Positions 21,919-29,256 of a DNA stretch of 29,256 bases are shown one piece after another (positions within the stretch are counted from its first letter, which is position 1; every line of letters begins with the position of its first letter). The position numbers and the translations under genes were made by a program. The stretch comes from an uncultured Collinsella sp. (GTDB lineage Bacteria > Actinomycetota > Coriobacteriia > Coriobacteriales > Coriobacteriaceae). The stretch is from contig CABVAY010000028.1 in assembly GCA_902496455.1 (NCBI GenBank), forward strand, positions 1-29,256, read 5' to 3'. Below the pieces are notes generated by a model that worked only from the letters and a program-made list of their open reading frames with translations, had not been told where the DNA came from and did no database searches.

Positions 21919-22560
21919 CTACTCCTCGCCCGTCAGTTTGGCGGATAGGTGCTCGAGCGCATGGAATCGATGGCTGATGGCGTTCTTCTCGTCCGCCGTC
22001 AGCTCGGCCATGGTCTTGCCCGGCGTGTCGACCGGCAGGAACAGCGGGTCGTAGCCAAAGCCGTGATCGCCGCGGCCCTCGTGCGCGATAACGCCCTCGC
22101 AGGCGCCCTCACCATAGGTGACCAGACCATCCGTGTCGATGAGCGCGACGACACTCATAAAACGCGCGGTGCGATCCTCGTCTGCCACGCCTTCCAAGTT
22201 AACGAGCAGCTTGGCGTTGTTGGCGGCATCGTCGCCGTGAATGCCCGCGTAGCGCGCGCTATACACACCGGGCTCACCGTCCAGCGCGTCGACGACCAAG
22301 CCCGAATCATCGGCAATGGCCATAAGGCCCGTCTCCTCGACCGCAGCCTGTGCCTTGATGATGGCGTTCTCCAAAAACGTCGTGCCGTTTTCCTCGGGGT
22401 CCTCAAAATCGCCCAGCTGGCCGAGCGCCACAAAGCGCACCTCGGGCATGACCTTGCCCAAAATGGCCTCGATCTCGGTGAGCTTATGGGCGTTGCCCGT
22501 TGCTACGACGATGGTCGCCGCCGGGTCGAGGGTGTCGATGTCGATCTTCTCAAGTGCCAT
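21919..22560 (-). CDS. rdgB: XTP/dITP diphosphatase, RdgB/HAM1 family
   Basis: A 213-residue house-cleaning enzyme that hydrolyses XTP, dITP and ITP to the monophosphates, keeping deaminated purines out of nucleic acids. Motifs: TGNAHK (21-26), catalytic DDSG (84-87), FGYDPLF (168-174) and SHRFHAL (196-202). The ATG at 22560 follows AAGGAG at 7-8 nt. Coupling to rph upstream and dtd downstream is a widely seen arrangement; an rph-rdgB pair occurs in many Gram-positives. Confidence 0.96.
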   Translation of the reverse strand: MALEKIDIDTLDPAATIVVATGNAHKLTEIEAILGKVMPEVRFVALGQLGDFEDPEENGTTFLENAIIKAQAAVEETGLMAIADDSGLVVDALDGEPGVYSARYAGIHGDDAANNAKLLVNLEGVADEDRTARFMSVVALIDTDGLVTYGEGACEGVIAHEGRGDHGFGYDPLFLPVDTPGKTMAELTADEKNAISHRFHALEHLSAKLTGEE

Positions 22561-22668
22561 GAGTGGTCTCCTTGTCTCTATAGCAATGCCGCGCCGAGGG
22601 CGACGAGGGCCTCTGCCTCTCCCCTCTCAATCAACGGCTGTCTTGTGCCTAGACGTCTCCGCAGATAA

Positions 22669-22705
22669 AACCTACCAAAATAAACCTGTCCCTTTTTGGC
22701 AGGTT
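22669..22705. repeat. Stop-adjacent inverted repeat with AACCTGTCCC core, after rph
   Basis: Arms AACCTACCAAAA (22669-22680) and TTTTGGCAGGTT (22694-22705) pair at 11 of 12 positions and flank the loop TAAACCTGTCCCT. The right arm overlaps the rph stop codon. On the minus strand a shorter stem AACCTG/CAGGTT followed by TATTTT could also terminate rph. Compare 15017-15049. Confidence 0.85.
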
Positions 22706-23429
22706 AGGCGATGGCTTGGCGCTGAAGCTCGATGAGCTCGGCGATACCCTTGTCGCCCAGGTCGAGCAGGGCGTTGAGGCGCTTGCGGTCAAAGGGCGCC
22801 TGCTCGCCGGTGCCCTGGAGCTCGATCATCTCGCCGGTGTCGGTGGCGACGAGGTTCATGTCGACCTCGGCGTGACTGTCCTCGGAATAATCCAAGTCGA
22901 GCAGAGTGTTGCCGTCGACAACGCCCATGGAGATGGCAGCCACCTGGCCGATAAGCGGGATGCGCTCGATCTTGCCCGCCTCGACCCACATGGCGAGGGC
23001 GTCGTGCAGCGCCACCCAGGCGCCGGTGATGCTCGCTGTACGCGTGCCGCCATCGGCCTGAATCACATCGCAGTCGACGGTGACGGTGTACTCGCCGAGC
23101 GCCTTCATGTTGACGACGGTACGCAGGCTGCGGCCAATGAGGCGCTCGATCTCCATGGAGCGACCCTTGCGGTTGGCGTGCTCGCGCTTGCAGCGTTTGC
23201 CGGTCGACGCCGGCAGCATGGCGTATTCCGCGGTCACCCAGCCGGCCTTAGCTCCCTTTCGCCAGCCCGGCACGCCCTCCTCGATAGTGGCGGCGCACAG
23301 CACGCGCGTGTCACCGAACTCGGCCAGACACGAGCCGTGGGCGTGCTTCATGACGCCACGGGTGAGCTTAACGGGGCGCAACTCGTTGGCGGCGCGATCG
23401 TTGGCGCGGTTGACCTGCATGTACTCCAT
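22704..23429 (-). CDS. rph: Ribonuclease PH
   Basis: A 241-residue phosphorolytic 3'-5' exoribonuclease that trims tRNA precursors; it forms a hexameric ring. Motifs include RSMEIERLIGRSLR (90-103) for RNA binding, DVIQADGGTRTASITG (121-136) with the phosphate-binding Arg, and DMNLVATDTGEMIELQGTGE. It acts on the 3' ends of tRNAs; most tRNAs in the window encode CCA. The ATG at 23429 follows AAAGGA at 7-8 nt; ATG 23420 is a second option. It is followed by rdgB after about 140 nt that contain the repeat described at 22669-22705. Confidence 0.97.
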   Translation of the reverse strand: MEYMQVNRANDRAANELRPVKLTRGVMKHAHGSCLAEFGDTRVLCAATIEEGVPGWRKGAKAGWVTAEYAMLPASTGKRCKREHANRKGRSMEIERLIGRSLRTVVNMKALGEYTVTVDCDVIQADGGTRTASITGAWVALHDALAMWVEAGKIERIPLIGQVAAISMGVVDGNTLLDLDYSEDSHAEVDMNLVATDTGEMIELQGTGEQAPFDRKRLNALLDLGDKGIAELIELQRQAIA

Positions 23430-23483
23430 AGAAATTTCCTTTCGGCAAAAGATGTGGCGAAGGCCTTGGCGGCTGCCTTACAT

Positions 23484-24368
23484 CTATTTCAGCTCATCGA
23501 TATCGATATGTTCGATGCTCTTGAGCGGCTGACCAAAGATAAAGCTGCCCGCCACCGCAAACTCGGCAATGTTATCGGCCGTCGTGGCAAAACGATGCTG
23601 CGGCTCGGCGGCGTCGCCCGCCAGCTGCTCGCGGCGCGTGAGGATATCGGTCAGCTCGCGCGTGGTCTCCTCGGCGGAACTCACGACGCGCACCCCAGGC
23701 CCCAGCGCATGGCGGATAGGTCCCACCAACAGCGGGAAATGCGTACAGCCGAGCACCACGGTATCGATACCGTGGTCGCGCAGCGGCTCAACCGTGGCAC
23801 CCACCAGCGCACGCACGGCAGGCGTATCGAAGATGTCCTCGTTCTCAAGCCACTGTTCCTGCAGATGTGCACCCGAGGCGAGCTCGTGTTCGACAACCTC
23901 GACAAAGCTCGAGGCAGGACAGCCGTATACATCGACGCCGGCATCCAGGTCCTGAATGGCGCGCGTGTAGGCGCCCGAGCGAATGGTGAGGTTGGTGGCG
24001 AGCACGCCCACGCGACGCGTACGCGTGCTGTTGATTGCCGCACGGGCACCCGGCGCGATCACACCGATCACGGGAACGTCGAGCACCTGCTGGGCCAGAC
24101 GCAAGGCCGCAGCGGTCGCCGTGTTGCAGGCGATGACCATAATCTTGACGTCGTGCTTCGAAAGCCAACGACCCGCCTGCAACGCAAACGAGCGCACCTC
24201 ATCCTCGGTACGGGTGCCGTAGGGGCAGCGCTTGGTGTCGCCAAAGTAGTAGACGGACTCGTGCGGCAACGCCGTCGCAATCGCGCGCGCAACCGTCAGA
24301 CCGCCCAACCCAGAATCGAACACGCCAATCGGGCGCGTGTCACCTGCCGAATTCTCGATATCGGACAT
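23484..24368 (-). CDS. murI: Glutamate racemase
   Basis: A 294-residue PLP-independent racemase that makes D-glutamate for peptidoglycan. The two catalytic cysteines are C81 (IACNTATA) and C208 (LGCTHFPLL), with the acid residues in FDSGLGG (17-23) and the flanking T/H. The GDTKRCPYG segment (43-51) is also typical. The start at 24368 has a GTGAGG site very close (2 nt), which makes an alternative start possible. It lies between a HAD hydrolase gene and rph, in one run; murE is 1 kb further upstream. Confidence 0.95.
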   Translation of the reverse strand: MSDIENSAGDTRPIGVFDSGLGGLTVARAIATALPHESVYYFGDTKRCPYGTRTEDEVRSFALQAGRWLSKHDVKIMVIACNTATAAALRLAQQVLDVPVIGVIAPGARAAINSTRTRRVGVLATNLTIRSGAYTRAIQDLDAGVDVYGCPASSFVEVVEHELASGAHLQEQWLENEDIFDTPAVRALVGATVEPLRDHGIDTVVLGCTHFPLLVGPIRHALGPGVRVVSSAEETTRELTDILTRREQLAGDAAEPQHRFATTADNIAEFAVAGSFIFGQPLKSIEHIDIDELK

Positions 24369-24419
24369 TACCTCACCAGTCTCTCTCGAAAAGACATGTC
24401 CAAGTGCGGCGACGCCGCG

Positions 24420-25331
24420 CTACGAACGCGCCGCGACCAGCAGCTCTGCCGTCGCCGCCCAACCGTCGACAATTTTGCCGCGCGTAACGAAAGCGTTCTC
24501 GCAAGCAGCCAGGAACTCGGGCGCGCCGGCGCTCGTCAGGCCATTCTCGACCAGGCAGAACGTGCCCACGTGATCGGCCATGTAGAAGTCGGACTCGGAA
24601 TCGCCGAGCGCGAGCGTCTCCTCGCGCTCGATCCCCAGGCGCTCGCAGAAGTGCGCAATGGCGACGCCTTTGTTGAGGCCCGCGGGGTTGATGTTGAATG
24701 CGCGACCGTCCTCGACGCGATCGAGCTCGAGCGTCGTCGGCTTGGACAGGTGAGTCAGATGGCCGTTGCAAGCCCAGATCAGACCGCAGCCGGCCTCGTC
24801 CAGGATGGCCTGGGCCTCATCGTCGGGCACATCGCCGCGCATGCCGACGGTGACCTCACGATATTTGTAGCCGGTCGACATGTCGTTGTGATACTCGATC
24901 TTGTGCGGCCAGCGGGCAAGGATCTTCTCGCACACGCCGGTCTGCTCGATCACCTGGTGCGGAGTAAGGCCGCAGGCGGGGTCGTAAGGCATGTCGCCGG
25001 TCAGATACTCCCAATCGTTGGCTTTGAGGTCGTACATGACCAGGCCGCCCATCTCACCAATGTAGGAGTTGAGGCCGAGCACGCGCGCGTCCTCGTGGAT
25101 CATGGTACGGTTGCGGCCCGAGGTGGGAACCACCTGAATACCAGCGCGAGCGAGCGCCACGACAGCCTCGACGAGTTTGGTCGAGGGGTTGCCGTCGTTG
25201 TCGCGCAGCACGCACGAGCCGGGCGCGAGCATCGTGGCATCCAGGTCGGTAAAGACGTACTTGACCTTGGCCAAGCGCTCGCGCATCTCGCCCGAAAGCT
25301 CGGCAACGGTCGGCAGGGTGTTGTGGGACAT
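24420..25331 (-). CDS. HAD-superfamily hydrolase (Cof-type phosphatase)
   Basis: A 303-residue HAD phosphatase with an inserted cap domain. Motif I is FTDLDATML (nucleophile D29, acid D31, T33), motif II TSGR (70-73), motif III includes K221, and motif IV is GDSESD (243-248). This set and the cap size fit class IIB (Cof/MPGP-like) enzymes, which act on small phosphorylated metabolites. The substrate is not predictable. The ATG at 25331 follows GGAG at ~5 nt; an upstream in-frame ATG at 25373 lacks such a site. It is on the same strand as murI, with 51 nt between, and may start or join the murI-rph-rdgB-dtd transcript. Confidence 0.85.
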   Translation of the reverse strand: MSHNTLPTVAELSGEMRERLAKVKYVFTDLDATMLAPGSCVLRDNDGNPSTKLVEAVVALARAGIQVVPTSGRNRTMIHEDARVLGLNSYIGEMGGLVMYDLKANDWEYLTGDMPYDPACGLTPHQVIEQTGVCEKILARWPHKIEYHNDMSTGYKYREVTVGMRGDVPDDEAQAILDEAGCGLIWACNGHLTHLSKPTTLELDRVEDGRAFNINPAGLNKGVAIAHFCERLGIEREETLALGDSESDFYMADHVGTFCLVENGLTSAGAPEFLAACENAFVTRGKIVDGWAATAELLVAARS

Positions 25332-25438
25332 GGTTACTCCGTTTACGTAGAAGGGTTTGGACTTGGACGGCATGTTTTGATTGGGGGAACACGCTTATGG
25401 CGACAGCGTACTCAGGGCGCCGCCGCCATCATGGTTCA

Positions 25439-27001
25439 TTAGTCAAACTGGGTAACATCGATCAGGCGATTGGCCAGCGAAAGGTCGCTCTCGATGGGCA
25501 CGAACTCGTCGCCCACGTGCATGAGCTCCTCGTCACCCTTTGCCAGCAGCAAGACAATGGTGGGAGCATCGGGGTTGACGTACTCCTCGCGCGCCGCCTT
25601 GAACGCCGCATGCACAGCGGCTTCGCGATCGAGGATGATCTTGTTCGGCGTATCGTCGGGAACATGTTCGGCAAGCTCGCGACAGACCTTCATCGGGTCC
25701 TCGTGAGCTGGATCCTCGTTCGTAAAGATCATCAGGTCGGAATACGGTGCGGCCTCGCGTGGCAATTGCTCGCGGCGCTCCTGAGCCTTGCCGCCGGCGG
25801 CGCCAAACAGCGCAATGACGGGGCTAGCGGGAAACGCGCGCTTCACCGACGAGAAAAGCGAACGGAACGAAAGCTGGTTGTGCGCGTAGTCGACGACGCA
25901 GATCACGCGGCCGTCCTTCGACTCCACGACCTCCATACGGCCCGGCACGCGCAGTTTGGAGAGGCCCTTCTTGATGGCATCGATACCGATGCCGATCTCG
26001 CGCGCGGCGGCGGTAGCGACCAGCGCGTTCTCCACGTTAAAGTCTCCCGCGATACCCAGCAGGATCTTCTCCCCCGCCTCGGACTCGTCGGCACACAGGC
26101 CATGCAAGTTGAACTCGATGCTAAAGCCGACCATGCGTACGTCGCTCGCCCACAGGCTTGCCTCGGGATGCTCGACGCCAACGGTCACCAAGCGCTCGGC
26201 CGTCGACGCTGCCTCTAGCACACGGTCAACCTCATCGGTGCCCAGATTCACCACGGCGGTCTTTGCCTGGTCAAAGATCCTAAGCTTGCTCTCAAAATAA
26301 TCCTCAAACGTGGGGTGTTCGATCGGCGAGATGTGGTCGCGGCCGATGTTGAGGAAGCACGCCACGTCAAACGGCAGATTCTCGACGCGTTGGTACTTGA
26401 GCGCCTGGCTCGAGACCTCCATGACCATGGACTGGCGACCGGACGTGCGGCAGTTGGCGATATGGCGCCAAACCTCGGGGGCCTCGGGCGTGGTGTTGGT
26501 GCTCTCGTAGCACTCGATACCATCGTCGGTACTCACCGAGCCGATCATGCCGCAGGACTCGCCCGCCGCCTTGATGATGGACTGGAGCATAAAAGCGGCC
26601 GTGGTCTTTCCCTTGGTGCCGGTGATGCCCACGATCTTGACGTCGTGGTCGGGACGGTCGTAGACCTCCGGCGGCAACAGGGCCATGGCCGTGCGAACAC
26701 TATCAACAACCAGCATCGCAGCACCGCTCTCCTGCGCCAGCGGCTCCAGAGACTCGACCAGCGACTCCTCGCACACAAATGCGACGGCGCCCGCATCGAG
26801 CGCCATGCTCAAAAACGCGGGCTTAAAGGCAGCACCTTTGCAAAAGAATACGTCATCTGCCGAGACCGCGCGCGAATCAAACGAGCAGCCGGTCACGGCA
26901 CGCTCGTCAACCTGCTCTGATGCGCGCAGCTCGCCGCACACATCGAGAAGCTTGGCAAGCGTATCGACCGTGGTCACGGTCGCGGAATCCGAATGGTGCA
27001 T
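25439..27001 (-). CDS. murE: UDP-N-acetylmuramoyl-tripeptide synthetase MurE
   Basis: A 520-residue Mur ligase that adds the third amino acid to UDP-MurNAc-L-Ala-D-Glu. The ATP site is GITGTKGKTT (125-134). The central domain has the carbamylated-Lys segment FESKLRIF (K239) and EVSSQAL, and the third domain begins near LRVPGRMEVV (350-359) with VDYAHNQLSFR. The specificity loop reads TNEDPAHEDP (427-436). mDAP-adding enzymes have DNPR here, and the Arg is replaced by Ala, as in the Lys-adding S. aureus enzyme; a Lys or Orn third residue is inferred. The ATG follows AAGGTG at 4 nt. Its promoter lies in the asnB terminator tail. Confidence 0.93.
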   Translation of the reverse strand: MHHSDSATVTTVDTLAKLLDVCGELRASEQVDERAVTGCSFDSRAVSADDVFFCKGAAFKPAFLSMALDAGAVAFVCEESLVESLEPLAQESGAAMLVVDSVRTAMALLPPEVYDRPDHDVKIVGITGTKGKTTAAFMLQSIIKAAGESCGMIGSVSTDDGIECYESTNTTPEAPEVWRHIANCRTSGRQSMVMEVSSQALKYQRVENLPFDVACFLNIGRDHISPIEHPTFEDYFESKLRIFDQAKTAVVNLGTDEVDRVLEAASTAERLVTVGVEHPEASLWASDVRMVGFSIEFNLHGLCADESEAGEKILLGIAGDFNVENALVATAAAREIGIGIDAIKKGLSKLRVPGRMEVVESKDGRVICVVDYAHNQLSFRSLFSSVKRAFPASPVIALFGAAGGKAQERREQLPREAAPYSDLMIFTNEDPAHEDPMKVCRELAEHVPDDTPNKIILDREAAVHAAFKAAREEYVNPDAPTIVLLLAKGDEELMHVGDEFVPIESDLSLANRLIDVTQFD

Positions 27002-27035
27002 CTTTCACCTTTCTCAGCCATTTGGCAGGGACGGT

Positions 27036-27064
27036 TTTATAGTAACTGAAACGCACCCACGCAA
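27036..27064 (-). promoter_or_regulatory. murE promoter
   Basis: Minus-strand -35 TTGCGT (27059-27064) and -10 TATAAA (27036-27041), 17 bp apart. The -35 overlaps the T tract of the asnB terminator. Confidence 0.65.
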
Positions 27065-27087
27065 AAACGGCTCCCGGAGGAGCCGTT
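27063..27087 (-). terminator. Intrinsic terminator of asnB
   Basis: Perfect stem AACGGCTCC/GGAGCCGTT (27066-27074 with 27079-27087) with a 4-nt loop, followed on the minus strand by five Ts. Confidence 0.92.
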
Positions 27088-27112
27088 ACGCGCAGGCATT
27101 CGTAGGCCGAGA

Positions 27113-28993
27113 CTAGGCAGCCTGAACAGAAGGCTGGCCCTCGTCGATAAAGAAGCGCTTGTACCACACTAGGAACACGAGCGGCGTATAGATCTTGCGC
27201 TGGAAATCGCCCTTGCCCGCAAAGTGCAGATCGAGCAGGTGCATGAGCTCGTCGGTATTGAAGAACTCGCTTGCCCACGGCGCGGTGAAGTACTCCTTGA
27301 CATAGTCGTACCACTTTTGCTCGCGCAGCCAGTAGACAATCGGCACCGGGAAGCCCACCTTGGGACGGGTGGCCCACTCATCGGGCAGCGACTTGTTGGC
27401 AGCGTGGCGGAGTACCTGTTTGTTGCCGTTCTCGTTGATGCGGTAGCGGTCGGGAATGTGCTCGGCGAACTCCATGACTTTGCGGTCCAGGAAGGGCACG
27501 CGCAGCTCCAGTGAGTGTGCCATGCACATCTTGTCGGCCTTGAGCAGAATGTCGCCCGGGAGCCACATGTTCATGTCCAGGTACTGCTTCTTGACCAGCT
27601 CGGGCTGACCCTTCACGCGCGCATAGATGGGAGCGGCAAGCTCGAAGGCGCCATCGCCGGTGTTGTACTCGGGCTTGAGCACGCCGTCGACCTCGCGCTC
27701 CGGCCATACCAGAGCCTGTCCCAGGAACGACTTCTCGGGGATCTCGGCACCCTTGACCAGGAAGTTATGTCCCTTGAAGTACGGCATATGCAGCGCCAGG
27801 TTACCGAGCGCGCGACGGATGGGCAGCGGCACCATCTTTTTGTACTTGCGCACCGGGACCGTGTCCTCGTAGTAGGCGTAGCCGCCAAAGAGCTCGTCGG
27901 CGCCTTCGCCCGAAAGCACGACGGTAACGTCCTTGCGGGCCATCTCGGCCAAGAACCACAGCGGCACGGAAGACAGGTTGGACTGCGGCTCGTCCATGTG
28001 ATACTGGATGTCCTCGAGCGCACCGAAGAACTCGTCGGCGGTAATCATCTTGCGAACGTTCTCGACGCCGAGCTTATCGGAAAGTTCCTTGGCGTAGTTG
28101 GTCTCGTTGAAGTTCTTGTAGTCAAAGCCCACCGAGAAGGTCTTGTCGGGCATGAGGCAAGCGGCGATGTAGCTGGAGTCGACGCCACCGGAGAGGAACG
28201 ACGCGACCTTGACGTCGGCGATGCGATGGGCCTCGACACTCTCGTGCACGACCTCGTCCAGCTCATCGACATACTCTTCGAACGGCTTCTCGACGGCAGA
28301 GTAATCGCAATCCCAGTAGCGCTCGGTGTTCATCTTGCCGGTCGGGATATCGACGGTAAAGTAGTGCGCCGGCGGCAGCTTGTAGACACCCTCGAAGAAG
28401 GTCTCCTCGGTTGCCGAATACTGCAGCGTCATGTACGGACGCAGAGCCTTTTTGTTGACCGCCTTGTGGAAGTGCGGGTAGTCCAGGAAGCTCTTGATCT
28501 CGGAACCAAAGAGCACGCCCGGAGCGCCGTCGCCCGCATCGGCCATGGGATAGTAGTAGAGCGGCTTGATGCCAAAGATGTCGCGGGCGCCAAAAAGCTT
28601 GTTCTTCTTTTTGTCCCAGATGACGAAGGCGTACATACCGCGCAGGCGATCGAGAACGGCCTCGCCCCACTCCTCGTAGCCGTGCAGGAGGCTCTCGGTG
28701 TCGGCGCCGCAGTGGAACTTGTAGCCCTTGGCCTCGAGCTCGGAACGGAGTTCTTGGAAGTTGTAGATCTCGCCGTTGAAGACAATGACGACGCTACCGT
28801 CCTCGTTGGCCATGGGTTGGGCGCCAGCCTCGGTCAGGTCGAGGATCGACAGGCGGCGGAAGCCGAGGGCAACGCGGCCGTCGATAAACTGACCGCCCAT
28901 GTCGGGACCGCGATGGACGATGCGGTCCATCATCTTGGTGAGCACCTCGGATTGGTTATCCGTCCCACCGACAAAACCGACAAAACCGCACAT
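27113..28993 (-). CDS. asnB: Asparagine synthetase (glutamine-hydrolysing)
   Basis: A 626-residue class B enzyme that makes asparagine from aspartate, ATP and glutamine. The glutaminase domain starts with nucleophile Cys2 (MCGFVGFVGG) and includes RHRGP-like VHRGP (27-30) and FNGEIYNF (72-79). The synthetase domain has the ATP pyrophosphatase loop LSGGVDSS (267-274) and LSGEGADELFGGYAYY. Asn synthetase-like lasso peptide cyclases share this fold, but no lasso precursor or B-protein is nearby. The ATG follows AGAGGGGAT at about 8 nt. It is a single gene, ended by a perfect terminator. A -10-like TATACT lies at 29045-29050 with a weak -35. Confidence 0.95.
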   Translation of the reverse strand: MCGFVGFVGGTDNQSEVLTKMMDRIVHRGPDMGGQFIDGRVALGFRRLSILDLTEAGAQPMANEDGSVVIVFNGEIYNFQELRSELEAKGYKFHCGADTESLLHGYEEWGEAVLDRLRGMYAFVIWDKKKNKLFGARDIFGIKPLYYYPMADAGDGAPGVLFGSEIKSFLDYPHFHKAVNKKALRPYMTLQYSATEETFFEGVYKLPPAHYFTVDIPTGKMNTERYWDCDYSAVEKPFEEYVDELDEVVHESVEAHRIADVKVASFLSGGVDSSYIAACLMPDKTFSVGFDYKNFNETNYAKELSDKLGVENVRKMITADEFFGALEDIQYHMDEPQSNLSSVPLWFLAEMARKDVTVVLSGEGADELFGGYAYYEDTVPVRKYKKMVPLPIRRALGNLALHMPYFKGHNFLVKGAEIPEKSFLGQALVWPEREVDGVLKPEYNTGDGAFELAAPIYARVKGQPELVKKQYLDMNMWLPGDILLKADKMCMAHSLELRVPFLDRKVMEFAEHIPDRYRINENGNKQVLRHAANKSLPDEWATRPKVGFPVPIVYWLREQKWYDYVKEYFTAPWASEFFNTDELMHLLDLHFAGKGDFQRKIYTPLVFLVWYKRFFIDEGQPSVQAA

Positions 28994-29161
28994 ATACTAT
29001 CCCCTCTGCTGTTGCTGGGCATTAAATCGAATCAGTAGCTTTTGAGTATACCCGAGGGCGTAAAGAGGGGCGGAATGTTCAGGCAATCTCAACTGAATCA
29101 GCTCCGCTGTGACACGCGCCGGTTACCTTTAATGGATATGAGGTGAATGAGGCGATTGTTT

Positions 29162-29170
29162 TGCTATACT
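29162..29170 (+). promoter_or_regulatory. Extended -10 of tRNA-Val
   Basis: TG-C-TATACT lies ~11 nt before the tRNA 5' end. No clear -35 is seen 17 bp upstream, so the extended -10 probably compensates. Confidence 0.6.
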
Positions 29171-29180
29171 CTCTCCGCAC

Positions 29181-29256
29181 GGGCGATTGGCGCAACGGTT
29201 AGCGCAGGTGCTTTACACGCACAAGGCTGGGGGTTCGAATCCCTCATCGCCCACCA
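29181..29256 (+). tRNA. tRNA-Val (anticodon UAC)
   Basis: Acceptor GGGCGAT/ATCGCCC, anticodon loop TTTACAC, GGTTCGAATCC T arm and encoded CCA that ends exactly at the window edge. The anticodon stem has four pairs plus a G27-A43 mismatch. It is the first gene of the plus strand beyond asnB. Confidence 0.93.

Noticed and set aside
22716..25442. A 908-codon open frame antisense to rph, murI and the HAD gene
   Set aside because: It spans three genes on the other strand and two intergenic gaps; its translation is low-complexity His/Arg/Gly-rich.
27113..28993. Lasso-peptide cyclase instead of AsnB
   Set aside because: Intact Cys2 glutaminase domain and full AsnB motifs, with no precursor peptide or protease nearby.

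Overview
The window reads as chromosome of a high-GC coriobacterium, most likely a Collinsella (inference from gene order, protein character and the extragenic hairpins; no search was possible). Almost every gene lies on the minus strand. The plus-strand genes are a HipA-like gene, mntP and a terminal tRNA-Val.

Layout. (1) 1-1.6 kb: the 5' part of tuf, preceded on its strand by tRNA-Tyr, tRNA-Thr(GGU) and tRNA-Met. Then comes a gene-free stretch of hairpins, including three palindromes spaced exactly 80 bp apart, and a second tRNA-Thr(UGU). (2) 1.7-3.1 kb: a lone helix-turn-helix/HipA-like kinase gene, with its promoter inside a very long inverted repeat. (3) 3.1-8.6 kb: a compact housekeeping operon disA-ispD-ispF-cysS-rlmB-yacP, the order related to the Bacillus disA/cysS cluster. 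(4) 8.8-9.6 kb: a manganese (yybP-ykoY type) riboswitch and mntP. (5) 9.6-16.6 kb: pepD, clpC, a DUF2798 membrane protein and a ThrE-type exporter, separated by hairpins. (6) 16.9-19.9 kb: tatA, greA and lysS; the LysRS carries an extra C-terminal tRNA-binding domain. (7) 20-21.4 kb: tRNA-Pro, ispE and veg. (8) 21.5-25.3 kb: a HAD phosphatase, murI, rph, rdgB and dtd. (9) 25.4-29.3 kb: murE, asnB and tRNA-Val.

The protein genes are mostly core functions: isoprenoid precursors (ispD, ispF, ispE), peptidoglycan (murI, murE), tRNA charging and quality control (cysS, lysS, dtd), RNA maturation (rlmB, rph, yacP), c-di-AMP synthesis (disA), proteolysis (clpC) and Mn2+ export.

The least explained content is extragenic. 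At least three kinds of hairpin recur between genes, mostly directly after stop codons: a GTTACG..CGTAAC stem with an invariant four-base loop (after lysS and dtd), an inverted repeat around an AACCTGTCCC core (after thrE and rph, plus a weaker third copy), and a ~100-nt imperfect palindrome with a shared GCATAGACCTT core (after cysS and lysS). With the 80-bp palindrome array and the operator-like repeat of the HipA-like gene, these are the main candidates for undescribed biology.
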